From Thermoplasmatales archaeon (lineage in GTDB: Archaea > Thermoplasmatota > Thermoplasmata > Thermoplasmatales > Thermoplasmataceae), in NCBI GenBank assembly GCA_026127925.1, contig JAJSLM010000002.1, positions 62,001-126,000 of the forward strand: a stretch of DNA of 64,000 nucleotides, in the 5' to 3' direction. The notes below the pieces were generated by a model that ran no database searches, was not told the DNA's origin, and was given only the letters and a program-made list of their open reading frames with translations. This document shows, piece by piece, positions 9,279-18,475 of the stretch. Both the position numbers and the translations under genes were made by a program. Within the stretch, counting starts at the first letter, position 1, and every line of letters starts with the position of its first letter.

Positions 9279-10247
9279 TTAAGAATCCGAACCGTTGTTA
9301 TATATTTCGAGAACGGCTGCCAGGTCCCTTTTTGCAAGGTTTGGATCAAACGGCACTGGGGTATCATTTCTTACAGACTCAATAAATTCAGAGAATTCTT
9401 TCTCAAATACATCATAGAACTCAATATTAGCTGGCTTTCCGTTGAGTATGAGTCCACCAAATGCCGTTTTTCTATCCGGGAATTTGAAATCTAACTGGCT
9501 TCTGGAATTTACATCCTCGTAAAGGGAACCTGCAGAACCTATTATCTCGATTCCTGGAACGGAAGGCGGTTGTCTGTATGCCCATGAATAATAAAAGAAG
9601 CCGATAGATCCACCTTTGAAGTGGAATAAGGCTGTGGCGTTGTCCTCGCCCTGAATTGATGAACCAAGATGTGTGTCTCCGGATTCTATTCTCGAGTAGT
9701 TTCCGCCGAGGTTGAGCAAAGTATCGATATAATGTATTCCACCATCTATGAGCGATCCGCCGCCCATATGATCAGATTCAGTCCTCCATCCAGGCTTGTC
9801 GAAGTATCGCTGATCTCTCACGATAATTGTTCCTATCTTTCCAAGAATCCCATTTTTTATTGTATTCGCAGCATATCTCACCGATGGGTCGAAGAAATAC
9901 TGCTCCGCCACCATGAATTTAATGCCATTCTTTTTTGAAGCTGAGATCATCTCGTCGGCATCTTTCAATGAGGTTGCTATTGGTTTTTCAACTATAACAT
10001 TCTTCCCAGCTTCCATCGCTCTGATCGCCATTTCCTTATGAATATGATGCGGGACCACCAAATCGATTATATCTGCATCGGACTTGATGGCCTCATCGAA
10101 GGTTGAATATCTCTTTTTTATACGGTACTTTTGCATCACTTCCTCAGCGACAGAATCGTTTCTTTCAACTATGCTAATATCAATGTCCTTAATCGATCTT
10201 AAGTGAACGTTCCCAAAACCTTTGCAACCTACAACCACAATTTCCAT
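9279..10247 (-). CDS. Gfo/Idh/MocA-family NAD(P)-dependent oxidoreductase
   Basis: 322-residue sugar dehydrogenase-like protein. The N-terminal Rossmann strand and glycine loop (VVVGCKGFGN, residues 4-13) bind the nicotinamide cofactor. The family's EKP motif is at 87-89 (IVEKPIATS), with the C-terminal beta-sheet domain carrying GGGSLIDGGIHYIDTLL (a DxxxH-type catalytic region). The substrate, probably a sugar, inositol or their acids, is not evident. It lies 91 nt behind the exporter gene on the same strand and may be cotranscribed with it. Confidence 0.88.
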   Translation of the reverse strand: MEIVVVGCKGFGNVHLRSIKDIDISIVERNDSVAEEVMQKYRIKKRYSTFDEAIKSDADIIDLVVPHHIHKEMAIRAMEAGKNVIVEKPIATSLKDADEMISASKKNGIKFMVAEQYFFDPSVRYAANTIKNGILGKIGTIIVRDQRYFDKPGWRTESDHMGGGSLIDGGIHYIDTLLNLGGNYSRIESGDTHLGSSIQGEDNATALFHFKGGSIGFFYYSWAYRQPPSVPGIEIIGSAGSLYEDVNSRSQLDFKFPDRKTAFGGLILNGKPANIEFYDVFEKEFSEFIESVRNDTPVPFDPNLAKRDLAAVLEIYNNGSDS

Positions 10248-10338
10248 GAATAGCTAAGAAGTTCAAGGCATTTAAGAAATTCGTTGCAGCAGGCTGGGAA
10301 ACGCTCAGACAAAAATTCGGAGAACGTTCGCTGCACAG

Positions 10339-11790
10339 TTACCTTTTTGCAATGTAATCACTTTCAGGCGTTTTCAAGGTATTCTCCTCAGATCTGACGA
10401 CTTTTGTACGCACAAGGGAACTGATTCCTGCGGCGACCAGGATGAAAAAGCTCGCTATAAGTGCAGCATGGATTCCAACAAGAAATTTTGAGGAAACTCC
10501 GCCTTCCAGCTTGGTTACTCCAAGAAAGACTTCGAATGCAATGTAACGTGGGATCGACAAGGCAGCTATGGATATTGCTATCACATAGCTGAAGAGTGTT
10601 CCAACATTGCTTAAAGTCCTTAACAATCCAGAGATCGAACCGTAGAGTTCTCTGGGAGCCCCAGACATTACCGCACTATTGTTAGACGGCCAGAACATGG
10701 ACCCTCCGAAACCAGTAACAATTGAACCGGCGATCACGAGGTACAAGGTGGAATTCAGTCCCATCATGAGATAAATCAAGACACCACCCGCCATCAGGAA
10801 TATTCCAATGCTCGCGACTATTCTTGATCCTACCCTATCCGAGAGTTTTCCCATCCTGGGGGCGAACAAGCTTGAAATAATATACCCGGGGACAAGCAGA
10901 AGTGAAGAATCCAGGGGACTGAAACCTCTTATCCCCTGAAGATACATTATCAAAATGAACAGAACGGAAAGATAACCTATTGCCTGCAAAGTAGCCGCAA
11001 GAAGGGAGAACGATAGAACACGATCCTTAAAGGCTTTCAGCAAGATCAAAGGATCCTTAACATGTTTTTCTACAAGTATAAACGGTATTATAAGCACAAT
11101 GCCAACAACAACTAGCACGAGATTCAGGATATCAATGCCATTTCCGGCTATTTCTACTGCGCCATAAGAAATGAGGGAAAGCAATACAAGAAGCAGTACT
11201 GTTCCGAAGTAGTCAATCGTCGTTTTCGTCTTCTTATTATCCTTTATGTACATAATCGAGAAGTAGAAGCCTATCAGACCTACAGGGACATTTATGTAAA
11301 ATATATACCTCCATCCTATAAGTGTGGTAATTATTCCTCCAAGCACTATTCCAAGTGCTCCTCCAATTGTCCAGCCCATGCTTGTTATACCAAATGCTCT
11401 TCCGCGCTCTTTTGGTGGGAAGTAATCTGCAACTATGGCACTGCTGTTTGCCTGAATCAGGACCGCGCCAAAGCCTTGAAACGCTCTGGAAATTATCAGA
11501 AACATTACATTCGGCGAAGCTCCAGATGCTGCAGATCCAGCTATAAACACAAGGAAACCAATGTTGAATATCCTTCCTCTTCCAAATATATCGCCTAGAC
11601 GTCCCAACTGGGTCGTCAAAGCAGCAAGCACCAGTAGATAGATCAGAATTACCCAGATAGTATCGAGAAATGGAGCGTGAAGCTGGTCAGTAATGGTTGG
11701 GAGAGCAAGTATAACAATAGTTGTGTCAATAGCTGACATCAACATTCCGATAAGGACGCTTGCAAGTATCAGATTTCTTCGTTCGACCAT
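10339..11790 (-). CDS. MFS transporter, DHA2 (14-helix drug:H+ antiporter) type
   Basis: Integral membrane exporter of 483 residues with about 14 hydrophobic helices, as in EmrB/QacA proteins. Motif D1-like AIDTTIVILALP is in helix 1 (about 20-31), GRLGDIFGRGR (motif A) follows helix 2, and WRYIFYINVPVG is the usual DHA2 signature after helix 6. It probably uses the proton gradient to export an unknown small molecule, acting in the cytoplasmic membrane. ATG 11790 is preferred; a GTG three codons upstream (11799) is possible. Confidence 0.92.
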   Translation of the reverse strand: MVERRNLILASVLIGMLMSAIDTTIVILALPTITDQLHAPFLDTIWVILIYLLVLAALTTQLGRLGDIFGRGRIFNIGFLVFIAGSAASGASPNVMFLIISRAFQGFGAVLIQANSSAIVADYFPPKERGRAFGITSMGWTIGGALGIVLGGIITTLIGWRYIFYINVPVGLIGFYFSIMYIKDNKKTKTTIDYFGTVLLLVLLSLISYGAVEIAGNGIDILNLVLVVVGIVLIIPFILVEKHVKDPLILLKAFKDRVLSFSLLAATLQAIGYLSVLFILIMYLQGIRGFSPLDSSLLLVPGYIISSLFAPRMGKLSDRVGSRIVASIGIFLMAGGVLIYLMMGLNSTLYLVIAGSIVTGFGGSMFWPSNNSAVMSGAPRELYGSISGLLRTLSNVGTLFSYVIAISIAALSIPRYIAFEVFLGVTKLEGGVSSKFLVGIHAALIASFFILVAAGISSLVRTKVVRSEENTLKTPESDYIAKR

Positions 11791-12151
11791 TGTTGGCACA
11801 TCTTAGAGTCGGAACACTCCAGCGAGGTCGATTCACCCCAGCGCCTTAAGAGATATGTAACCTCTTTAGTCTTCGCACAAAATAAGGCTGTGCTGTATTA
11901 TTTTTTAGTATATAACCGTTGATGGGTAAGAAATTATTTGCGTTCACAATTTCGTAATTATATTAAACGAATTAAGATGGAGATATGTATCATCGTAGGA
12001 TGATTGTCAAGTGAAGCATAGAATCTTTTTGAAAATGATCCTGTTTGGTTGGTGCATCCGATCCGAAGAATCACAATAATTCCATATTCTAAATATAGTA
12101 TGTAGGTAAATTCCGAGCAAACTTTTTATAGGATTATCTCTTTTGATTCTT
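11791..12151. other. Divergent intergenic region
   Basis: No gene seen. It separates the exporter from the surface-protein locus. The right edge holds a box A (CTTTTTATA, about 12122-12130) about 22-26 nt before the ATG at 12152. Confidence 0.5.
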
Positions 12152-14141
12152 ATGCGGAAGATTTTCCTGGCAGTCATTTTGACCGCAGCCATGATCGCCA
12201 CCTCTTTCTTTGTCCTGAATCTAACCCATGATTCGGGGGGGCGTTCCGATATGGTCACCGTATAGTATAGAGAACAAGAGCATAGCCCTATCCTATAACG
12301 TATTTATGGACGAGAACGGGAATCTCATCCCCCAGAACATGACTCCGGAATTCTCCATCCATTCCTCATCGATAACCTATGAGGAATATCGCAACAACAA
12401 TGTAACGCTGATCGTGAACAACGTCATGACAGGAAACACAATAGTGAATTCCTCTGCAATGATCGTAAACAATCTCAATTATCCAGTTGAATATATCGTC
12501 TCCTTCGATCTCGTAGGTGAAAGGAGTTACTTCACCTACGGATCGAGTGTCTCTCTCCTAAACGGAACATCGACAAACATCAGCGGTATACCCGTGAGAT
12601 GGCAGTCAAACGGATTCGTCAGGGGAGTGAAGGCATACAGCAACGGTACGAATGCCCTGATTATCCCATATGCTGTCGATCTTAGATCAGGTGGAGCGTT
12701 CTTCATCGATCCAACCATAGGGAAGAAACCCCTTGGAGAGTCTTGTTCAATCTATTATTATGGAGACATCAGTGCTACGCTTAACGCTCCATCAAGTACC
12801 GCGTTAGGAGACACAATAACCCTAAGTGTCACCATCAACTCCCTCTCAGGTTCATCTCCCCGAAAGGTCAACTTCTATATATCCGGTGGTGGGCAGACAC
12901 AAAATATTCACAGCACCAGCGTGACCGACGGAAATACATATACAGCGAGCTGGACTGACAATATTATCGGAAATATAACATTCTGCGCCAACTATCTTTA
13001 CGACAGAGAGACCTACGACTATCGCGGACACGTATACACAAGTTACTGGTATTCATCCCTAGGAAGTGTCAGTATACACATGGATACTAATCCTTATAAG
13101 TGGATAGGTTACGACGGGAATAACGCTATATACCTAAGTAGTGTTGGATTCACACCTCCAATAAATCTAATTAATGAGAAAGGTTCTACGAAAATAAATG
13201 AAAAGAACGGATATAGAGAAAATGCATTTGCCTTTAATGTTTCATACTCTCAGGCATACACTAGTAATAATAACCAAGAGGGGTGTCTACTTACAAACCT
13301 CTACTTGAGTGGTTCTGGTATAGTTGCTACGGACTGCTACGGAATCGGTGGACCATACGTAATGCTTCAAGGTCAACTTAATAGCGGCCCAAGCGGGTCA
13401 TATTTGAGTGTCGCTTCGGGTAGTGATTACTCTGTTCACATGGGCGATGTGAACTCAAGTGGAAATTCAAACGCTGGTGAAATTGCGTCTTTGATGATAG
13501 GTGCCTTTTCTCTTGCTGCTTCGATCGCTGCACCTGAATTTTCAATTCCATTAGGTGTATTAGGAGTCATCTCATCTGCTCTCATATCCTCGGTACACGA
13601 AACAAGTGGTGCTACCACAAAAGTTGAGGATTCCGGAAAAGTTTGGCAATGTTTTGTTCTGAACGGTGATGATACCTCTACGTATGGTTCAATCGAGAGG
13701 GCAAATTATTCCGCTGGAACAAGACTAAAGCTTACTTTACCTGCAAATGCTCTTAGAAGTACCGGATCCAGCTTAACTATACTCGGTTGCTCTGTCGGCT
13801 ATGACGGGAATGTTAACTTTAGCAAGACAATTCCGTTGGTCCCTGCCTACGCCATATACGGCTCCACAGAAAACAGTAATAATGTATCTATAGGCGGGGT
13901 AAATCTCTACTTTAATCCCGCAGGAACGGACATTTACTATGAAGTTACCAGCAATAATTATGCAGGCAGTTCCAGTTATAGTGATTTTGTGTTCTACGCA
14001 AATTCGTATACGACATACAACGTCTTCTACGGTCCAAATGTATACGATCTATCATACGTTGGGAATTTACCCAACGGGGGTCACAGCATCACTACTGGAG
14101 GTCTGGGTTCGTCTTTTGGGCCCAGAGACTTTAAGGTCTAA
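12152..14141 (+). CDS. Large secreted surface protein, signal peptide out of frame with body at a G7 tract
   Basis: ATG 12152 opens a signal peptide (MRKIFLAVILTAAMIATSFF...) that reads out of frame and stops at 12266 (TAG). The remaining 637-residue frame opens at ATG 12228, overlapping it, and has no signal of its own. Removing one G from the run at 12235-12241 joins the two into a protein of about 662 residues. The body is Ser/Thr/Asn/Tyr-rich with N-x-S/T sequons, beta-rich Ig-like segments (LGDTITLSVTINSLSGSSPR, about residue 195) and a hydrophobic pair of segments (about 413-450, GEIASLMIGAFSLAASIAAP). Family unknown. A box A precedes 12152, so the signal-peptide start is the natural one. 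The next gene begins 29 nt downstream. Confidence 0.75.
12235..12241 (+). repeat. Homopolymeric G7 tract controlling the reading frame
   Basis: Seven consecutive G residues lie exactly where the signal peptide frame and the body frame must join. G6 gives one continuous protein and G7 does not. Such tracts are prone to slipped-strand change in length. Confidence 0.6.
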
Positions 14142-14170
14142 ACGTTGAGTTTAAAGAATCGGGCGAGAAA

Positions 14171-15256
14171 ATGGATCAGAAGAAAAAAGAAAAATTCAGA
14201 ATCCGGCACAAGAGGACATTCGTAAGTCTAGTTGCAGTTATAATTGCTCTAATCGTGATCTCCTCGGTTCTTTTCGTTGGATTTGTATACGTTCCACCAT
14301 ACACACTGCACAACTCTTCAAGTGAGTTTACATTTGCAACAAACAATTCCGAATTCAATGGAACAGGGCCTTGGGTTGGCAATTACTATGTGAATGGAAA
14401 TATAACATCAATAACATACTTGAATCAGAGTAAACCTTCAGCATTTAAGATGTCGCTTGGCCAAATGCAGTTGAATTTGAGACAAAATACTGCTTTTGAA
14501 ATGAATACATTAGTGTTAACAAAGCCAGGTGATTTATTTTATTGCTTTATTTCAGGGTTGTCTGTGAAGGGGCACATTCTGGATAATTTGCATCCTACTG
14601 GGGTAGAATTGCATTTTTACTTGATTGGAAATAACAAAGGAGAAAACTATGTTCACATCATAAACCAGAACAATACCTATGGTTGTATATGGGACAGGTT
14701 CAGTCAGTCTGTAGACAATCTTTCGACTCCTGAGCACGGTTACTACCCTAGTTACCCTTACGGTCCGTCAATCCATAACTTTTCTTCCCCTGTGGTACTA
14801 GGTCTCAGTACAAAAAATGTGACGCATTTCGACTTTTTCTCGAGTGGTTATTATAATTTCGGATTGACTATGTTGGTCAGGCTCACATTTAACGCAACAA
14901 GGAATCTTAGTTCCGTGCAGGGACAAAACTTCGAATTGTGTGCGAGCCTCCTTGGTCTCGGCAAAAAAGTAACTTCATCAGTCGAGGTCAACATTAGGGT
15001 TTTGCCATTAGTTTATATCACTAAAAATATGGGGGTCCCGTTCTTTTATATGAAAAATGATCGTACAAATGTTACTTACATAGTGAATGAAACCAATCGT
15101 TCACTGCCCGTGGAACCATACACAAATTACACTGCTTTTTTCTATCTCAATGGAACAAAGGAGAGCTACACCTTTAATACGGGTCCTCCCTTTGTGGATC
15201 GAGTACTAAACGTAGATCCGGAAAAACCTTATTTTGGATTTCTTTACAATCCATAA
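14171..15256 (+). CDS. Anchored extracytoplasmic protein, paralogue A
   Basis: 361 residues: a basic cytoplasmic N-terminus (MDQKKKEKFRIRHKR), one transmembrane helix (about 16-40), then an external beta-rich domain dense in N-x-S/T sequons. It is clearly related to the protein at 15495: both share SITYLNQS / SISYLNQS, HILDNLHPTGVELHF / HIASNLHPTAVFIIF, F(D/N)F..(Y/N)YYNF and a C-terminal YxFNTGPPF / RTFTAGRPW ending. The family is unknown to me. It starts 29 nt after the secreted protein and is probably in one operon with it. A surface or envelope role is inferred from topology only. Confidence 0.75.
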   Translation: MDQKKKEKFRIRHKRTFVSLVAVIIALIVISSVLFVGFVYVPPYTLHNSSSEFTFATNNSEFNGTGPWVGNYYVNGNITSITYLNQSKPSAFKMSLGQMQLNLRQNTAFEMNTLVLTKPGDLFYCFISGLSVKGHILDNLHPTGVELHFYLIGNNKGENYVHIINQNNTYGCIWDRFSQSVDNLSTPEHGYYPSYPYGPSIHNFSSPVVLGLSTKNVTHFDFFSSGYYNFGLTMLVRLTFNATRNLSSVQGQNFELCASLLGLGKKVTSSVEVNIRVLPLVYITKNMGVPFFYMKNDRTNVTYIVNETNRSLPVEPYTNYTAFFYLNGTKESYTFNTGPPFVDRVLNVDPEKPYFGFLYNP

Positions 15257-15494
15257 TGTCCGGAGTGCAATGACTAGGTAGTGTGAATACTTGGTTGCCT
15301 CAGAATCAACTAATCAAGTGGGAATATTCGGAAAGCGTTAGAGGGATTGTTAAATAATTGGGACAGGATTCCTTTTTATGTTTCGCCATATTGAAGGAAA
15401 CGGAACCTTGGAAAAAGTTCCAAATGGCGATATAAGTACAGGTAATTTCGGCGGAAATGTACTAAAGACTCTGTGTATTTAAGGGATAGAGATA

Positions 15495-16532
15495 ATGGCT
15501 ACGATTATTCCAAACAGGATCAAAAAATATTACAGATTACATAAACGTCTGTTTATTTCTATACTTGTTGTAATTGTTGCAATAACAGTTATCATGGTTT
15601 TTGTTTACAATTATGAACCAGGTTTTGAATATCATTCCTATGTTGGTCGCATATTTGGAAGTACAATCGGTCCAACAAATATACCATCTGACGATCCAGT
15701 GTTCGTCCTTGGAAATAATTCCACATCATACAGATCAATATCTTACCTCAATCAAAGCGGTTCTAGTTCCTATTTTAGTTCAAATTACTCAAAATTATAT
15801 GCGGATTTGAATCCAAGTAATGTTGTATTCAATAATTTCCCAACATACGAAATTAGCGAATGTGTGAGAGTAGAAGGCCATATAGCTTCCAATCTTCATC
15901 CAACAGCTGTTTTCATAATTTTTTCTGCAAAATCATTCAGATCCTCGTTCATTTCTTACCTAGTTCTCAATCCTCTATTTCCTTCGGCCCAGGCTTCGAA
16001 CAATGTCACTATTAATCAGAACTCTTATGGGAGCGAGTTGGCTCTCAACGGTACCCATGGAGTTTCAAAGGTTATGAGTAGAGTTCAACTTGACAATGTA
16101 TCCTATTTCAATTTCAGACAGAACTACTATAACTTTGCATTTAATTATTCAACTGTAGGATATATTTCACCATTTCTATCTAATTCTGCAAAGGTTCAGA
16201 ATCTCGTTGTTAATTTAACAGCTGAACTAATTGGCTTGAGTGAACCAGTTTACACTATGGTATCAATTCACATATCAATACCCCCGTATTACCTTATGAG
16301 AATTCAGACGCCACCACCGAATAACGTTAGTGTGATTCAAATAACACAAAGAAATTCAAGCGTAAGATACGTCGTAAACCCTTATGAAATTGATAGTGGT
16401 AATATATTATCTTTTAATGCGATTCCATACCAAACTTACATTGTCAAATGCCTGTTAACAAATGACACGACTTTAGTCAGGACATTCACAGCCGGTAGAC
16501 CATGGGGAGAAAATAACTCATTTTTCATTTAA
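15495..16532 (+). CDS. Anchored extracytoplasmic protein, paralogue B
   Basis: 345 residues with the same plan as paralogue A: basic tail (NRIKKYYRLHKR), one transmembrane helix (about 19-38) and a sequon-rich outer domain. Weak but collinear similarity to paralogue A runs the whole length, so this is an old tandem duplication. It has its own leader of about 240 nt with an AT-rich box (CTTTTTATG, about 15373-15381), hence perhaps separate control. Function unknown. Confidence 0.72.
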   Translation: MATIIPNRIKKYYRLHKRLFISILVVIVAITVIMVFVYNYEPGFEYHSYVGRIFGSTIGPTNIPSDDPVFVLGNNSTSYRSISYLNQSGSSSYFSSNYSKLYADLNPSNVVFNNFPTYEISECVRVEGHIASNLHPTAVFIIFSAKSFRSSFISYLVLNPLFPSAQASNNVTINQNSYGSELALNGTHGVSKVMSRVQLDNVSYFNFRQNYYNFAFNYSTVGYISPFLSNSAKVQNLVVNLTAELIGLSEPVYTMVSIHISIPPYYLMRIQTPPPNNVSVIQITQRNSSVRYVVNPYEIDSGNILSFNAIPYQTYIVKCLLTNDTTLVRTFTAGRPWGENNSFFI

Positions 16533-16617
16533 CTATAAATTAATGGCGTGCCAACAACGAACTGCTGTTTTACTTGTTGTTTCAGTAAGGGGATTTATCC
16601 GGCACGACCTCTCCTTG

Positions 16618-16624
16618 TTTTTTT
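16618..16624 (+). terminator. T-run terminator after the surface-protein genes
   Basis: Seven T residues about 85 nt past the stop of paralogue B match the oligo-T terminators of archaea. No other gene uses this strand here. Confidence 0.35.
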
Positions 16625-16804
16625 GATCTTTCTGGTATGGGCTCATTGAGTATTGTTTAAATCCTTCCAGTCGCAATATATATTTTAGGAAATGTTAAAA
16701 CAAAGTTATATCTATACTGGAGGATGGATCTAAAGATCAAAAGGGACAAAAAAATGATAGAATCAACTACTTCATGCCATTAGAATTTGATATGAGGATA
16801 CGAA

Positions 16805-16885
16805 CGCCGCGGGAGAGATTCGAACTCCCGATCCACAAGGGAACCAGATCTCAAGTCTGGCGCCGTACCACTGGGCCACCGCGGC
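16805..16885 (-). tRNA. tRNA-Ser (anticodon UGA)
   Basis: On the minus strand GCCGCGG opens the acceptor stem and pairs with CCGCGGC, followed by discriminator G. The anticodon stem is CCAGA/TCTGG with loop CTTGAGA, giving anticodon TGA. A long variable arm of about 14 nt identifies a class II tRNA. The T-loop is TTCGAAT. Discriminator G73 and the loop sequence fit archaeal serine tRNAs rather than leucine. There is no intron and the CCA is not encoded. Confidence 0.95.
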
Positions 16886-16948
16886 TTCATTAGGTAAAGG
16901 ACAGGTGGATAATTAATCTTGCTTGCTTTCCATACGTGCTATAAGCGA

Positions 16949-17302
16949 TTAGACTTTGAGAAGCAAGAAGGACATGGCTACAACTATAGCGATAACAAGG
17001 ATAGAAAAGATAACATTTACCTTTCTCTTGGGTTTATACTCATCGCTCTCTATCTGCTTTTCTGCGACGAGGTAATTATAAGTGCCATAAGCTATTGTCA
17101 ATGCCCCAAGAATTATCATCACTTCACCGTATACCACTGTTCCTGCTCCAAGGGATGATGAATTTTTCAGAATGTCAAGAAATATGGCAAATTTCGCAAT
17201 AACAAAACCAAACGCAATCAATGCGATCCCAGTTCGTATCCACGCGAGGAAGGTCCTTTCGTTCGCCAGATAATCAGAGGGCCTTGCGCTTTTAGATTCC
17301 AT
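16949..17302 (-). CDS. DUF202 (YidH-like) small membrane protein
   Basis: 117 residues with three hydrophobic helices. The hallmark DUF202 segment [22 protein letters not shown] (about 12-33) opens the first helix. It is a membrane protein with no proven function. I took the ATG at 17302, giving the conserved [17 protein letters not shown], over an upstream in-frame ATG at 17359 whose extra 19 residues are not family-like. Confidence 0.88.
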   Translation of the reverse strand: MESKSARPSDYLANERTFLAWIRTGIALIAFGFVIAKFAIFLDILKNSSSLGAGTVVYGEVMIILGALTIAYGTYNYLVAEKQIESDEYKPKRKVNVIFSILVIAIVVAMSFLLLKV

Positions 17303-17388
17303 TTTTATTTTTTCCCCATAGCAATAGCCATGAAAGGATAAAAACTGTTCCCATAACACGAGTATGGAAAAAGATTAAGGTTCATCAA

Positions 17389-17985
17389 TTATCTTCTAAG
17401 TCTATCATTCGCTCGGATAGATGGTCTGCTTTTAGAGCTTCCCGTCCTGCCCGTTCTAAGGCCTCTTCCTTTGTACCCAGCCGATGTTAGACCTCTGTAT
17501 ACCCGCCCTGTGTTCTGTGGTTCGGAAATCCAAGATATTCTAGAATCATTCGTTATCTGGGGACTCTCTCTGTCAACAAGTATTACTTCATAATACTTGT
17601 ATAAGCCATCCTCACCTACGTAGTAGGAATTAAGAACCTCGGCATTCGGATATTTGTCCGCAGCCCTTTCCTCAGCTATCCACTGTATGCTTTTCTTTGG
17701 TGTCAGCTTGTTGTAGGCCATCCTTCTGGGTCTTCGCCCCCCCATTATCTTGGGTTTCCCTCTTCCTCCTCGTCTTACTCTGGATCTTACCACCAAATAG
17801 CCGTACTTTGCCTTATAACCGAGTGATCTGGCGCGATCTATCCTCGTTGGAAAGTCCACTCTTACGACTGAATTTCCATTTCTCCAAGAGATCATCCGCT
17901 GCTTTTGTAAATTATAAATTTCGGATTTTTTTAGATCTTTCCAAGCATCACCGACTAAACTGTAAGTATTTTTTACTTCGCTCAT
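17389..17985 (-). CDS. rpl15e: 50S ribosomal protein L15e
   Basis: Large-subunit ribosomal protein of 198 residues, the family's usual length. It has very basic composition and conserved segments [38 protein letters not shown] and [26 protein letters not shown]. In many archaea this gene neighbours RNase P subunit genes. Here the Pop5/Rnp2 candidate is divergent, about 210 nt away. Confidence 0.97.
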   Translation of the reverse strand: MSEVKNTYSLVGDAWKDLKKSEIYNLQKQRMISWRNGNSVVRVDFPTRIDRARSLGYKAKYGYLVVRSRVRRGGRGKPKIMGGRRPRRMAYNKLTPKKSIQWIAEERAADKYPNAEVLNSYYVGEDGLYKYYEVILVDRESPQITNDSRISWISEPQNTGRVYRGLTSAGYKGRGLRTGRTGSSKSRPSIRANDRLRR

Positions 17986-18196
17986 TTTCGATTATCTCCA
18001 ATCTTGTTATAACAAAGTGAATTAACACGCAATATATAGATATTTAGCAATCTTGATCATTCTGGATTACCAAAACGATATCAATTATCTGTCTTAGGAA
18101 TATATATCGCTAATTCCATGGAACAATGGATTAACAGGATGTAGCGGCTATCAAAAACCATGCAGTAACATATTTTATCCTCCTAGCCATTTCATT

Positions 18197-18475
18197 TTGT
18201 TGAAAGGATCGGAAATAAGAAAGAGATATGTTCTTGTGTATTCATCATCTCTTGATAGTGTTCTCAGACAAATGGATTCAAACCTTACAAAACTTGGCTG
18301 CAAGCGGAAATTCAGAAACAACTTCTACGCTATTTACCTTGCTAATCAGTATAACAGAGACGATGTAATAGATTCGATCAACATGATCGATAATGTTAGG
18401 ACTATAATCACGAGTGGCACCATTAAAAAATGCAAAGATGTAATGAATGAGGACATCAAAAGAAATTCAGTGTGA
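18197..18475 (+). CDS. rnp2: Probable RNase P protein subunit Rnp2 (Pop5-like)
   Basis: A 92-residue protein, probably one of the archaeal RNase P protein subunits that process tRNA 5' ends. Evidence: an N-terminal KRYVLVYSS strand as in Pop5, and the C-terminal VRTIITSGTIKKCKDVM, which fits the family's SGTI(R/K)xC signature. Location beside rpl15e is a classic archaeal arrangement. The start is TTG (18197 or 18200). A box A (ATATTTTAT, about 18171-18178) about 24 nt upstream supports a leaderless TTG start. The protein is shorter and diverged. The 3' end overlaps the convergent rfcL by 9 nt. Confidence 0.7.
   Translation: MLKGSEIRKRYVLVYSSSLDSVLRQMDSNLTKLGCKRKFRNNFYAIYLANQYNRDDVIDSINMIDNVRTIITSGTIKKCKDVMNEDIKRNSV

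Noticed and set aside
13939-14148. Second frame inside the secreted surface protein
   Set aside because: It is a shadow of the true frame with no independent start signal.
16805-16885. tRNA-Leu as an alternative call
   Set aside because: With the 5-bp stem CCAGA/TCTGG, the loop reads CTTGAGA, giving TGA. Discriminator G fits serine, not leucine.
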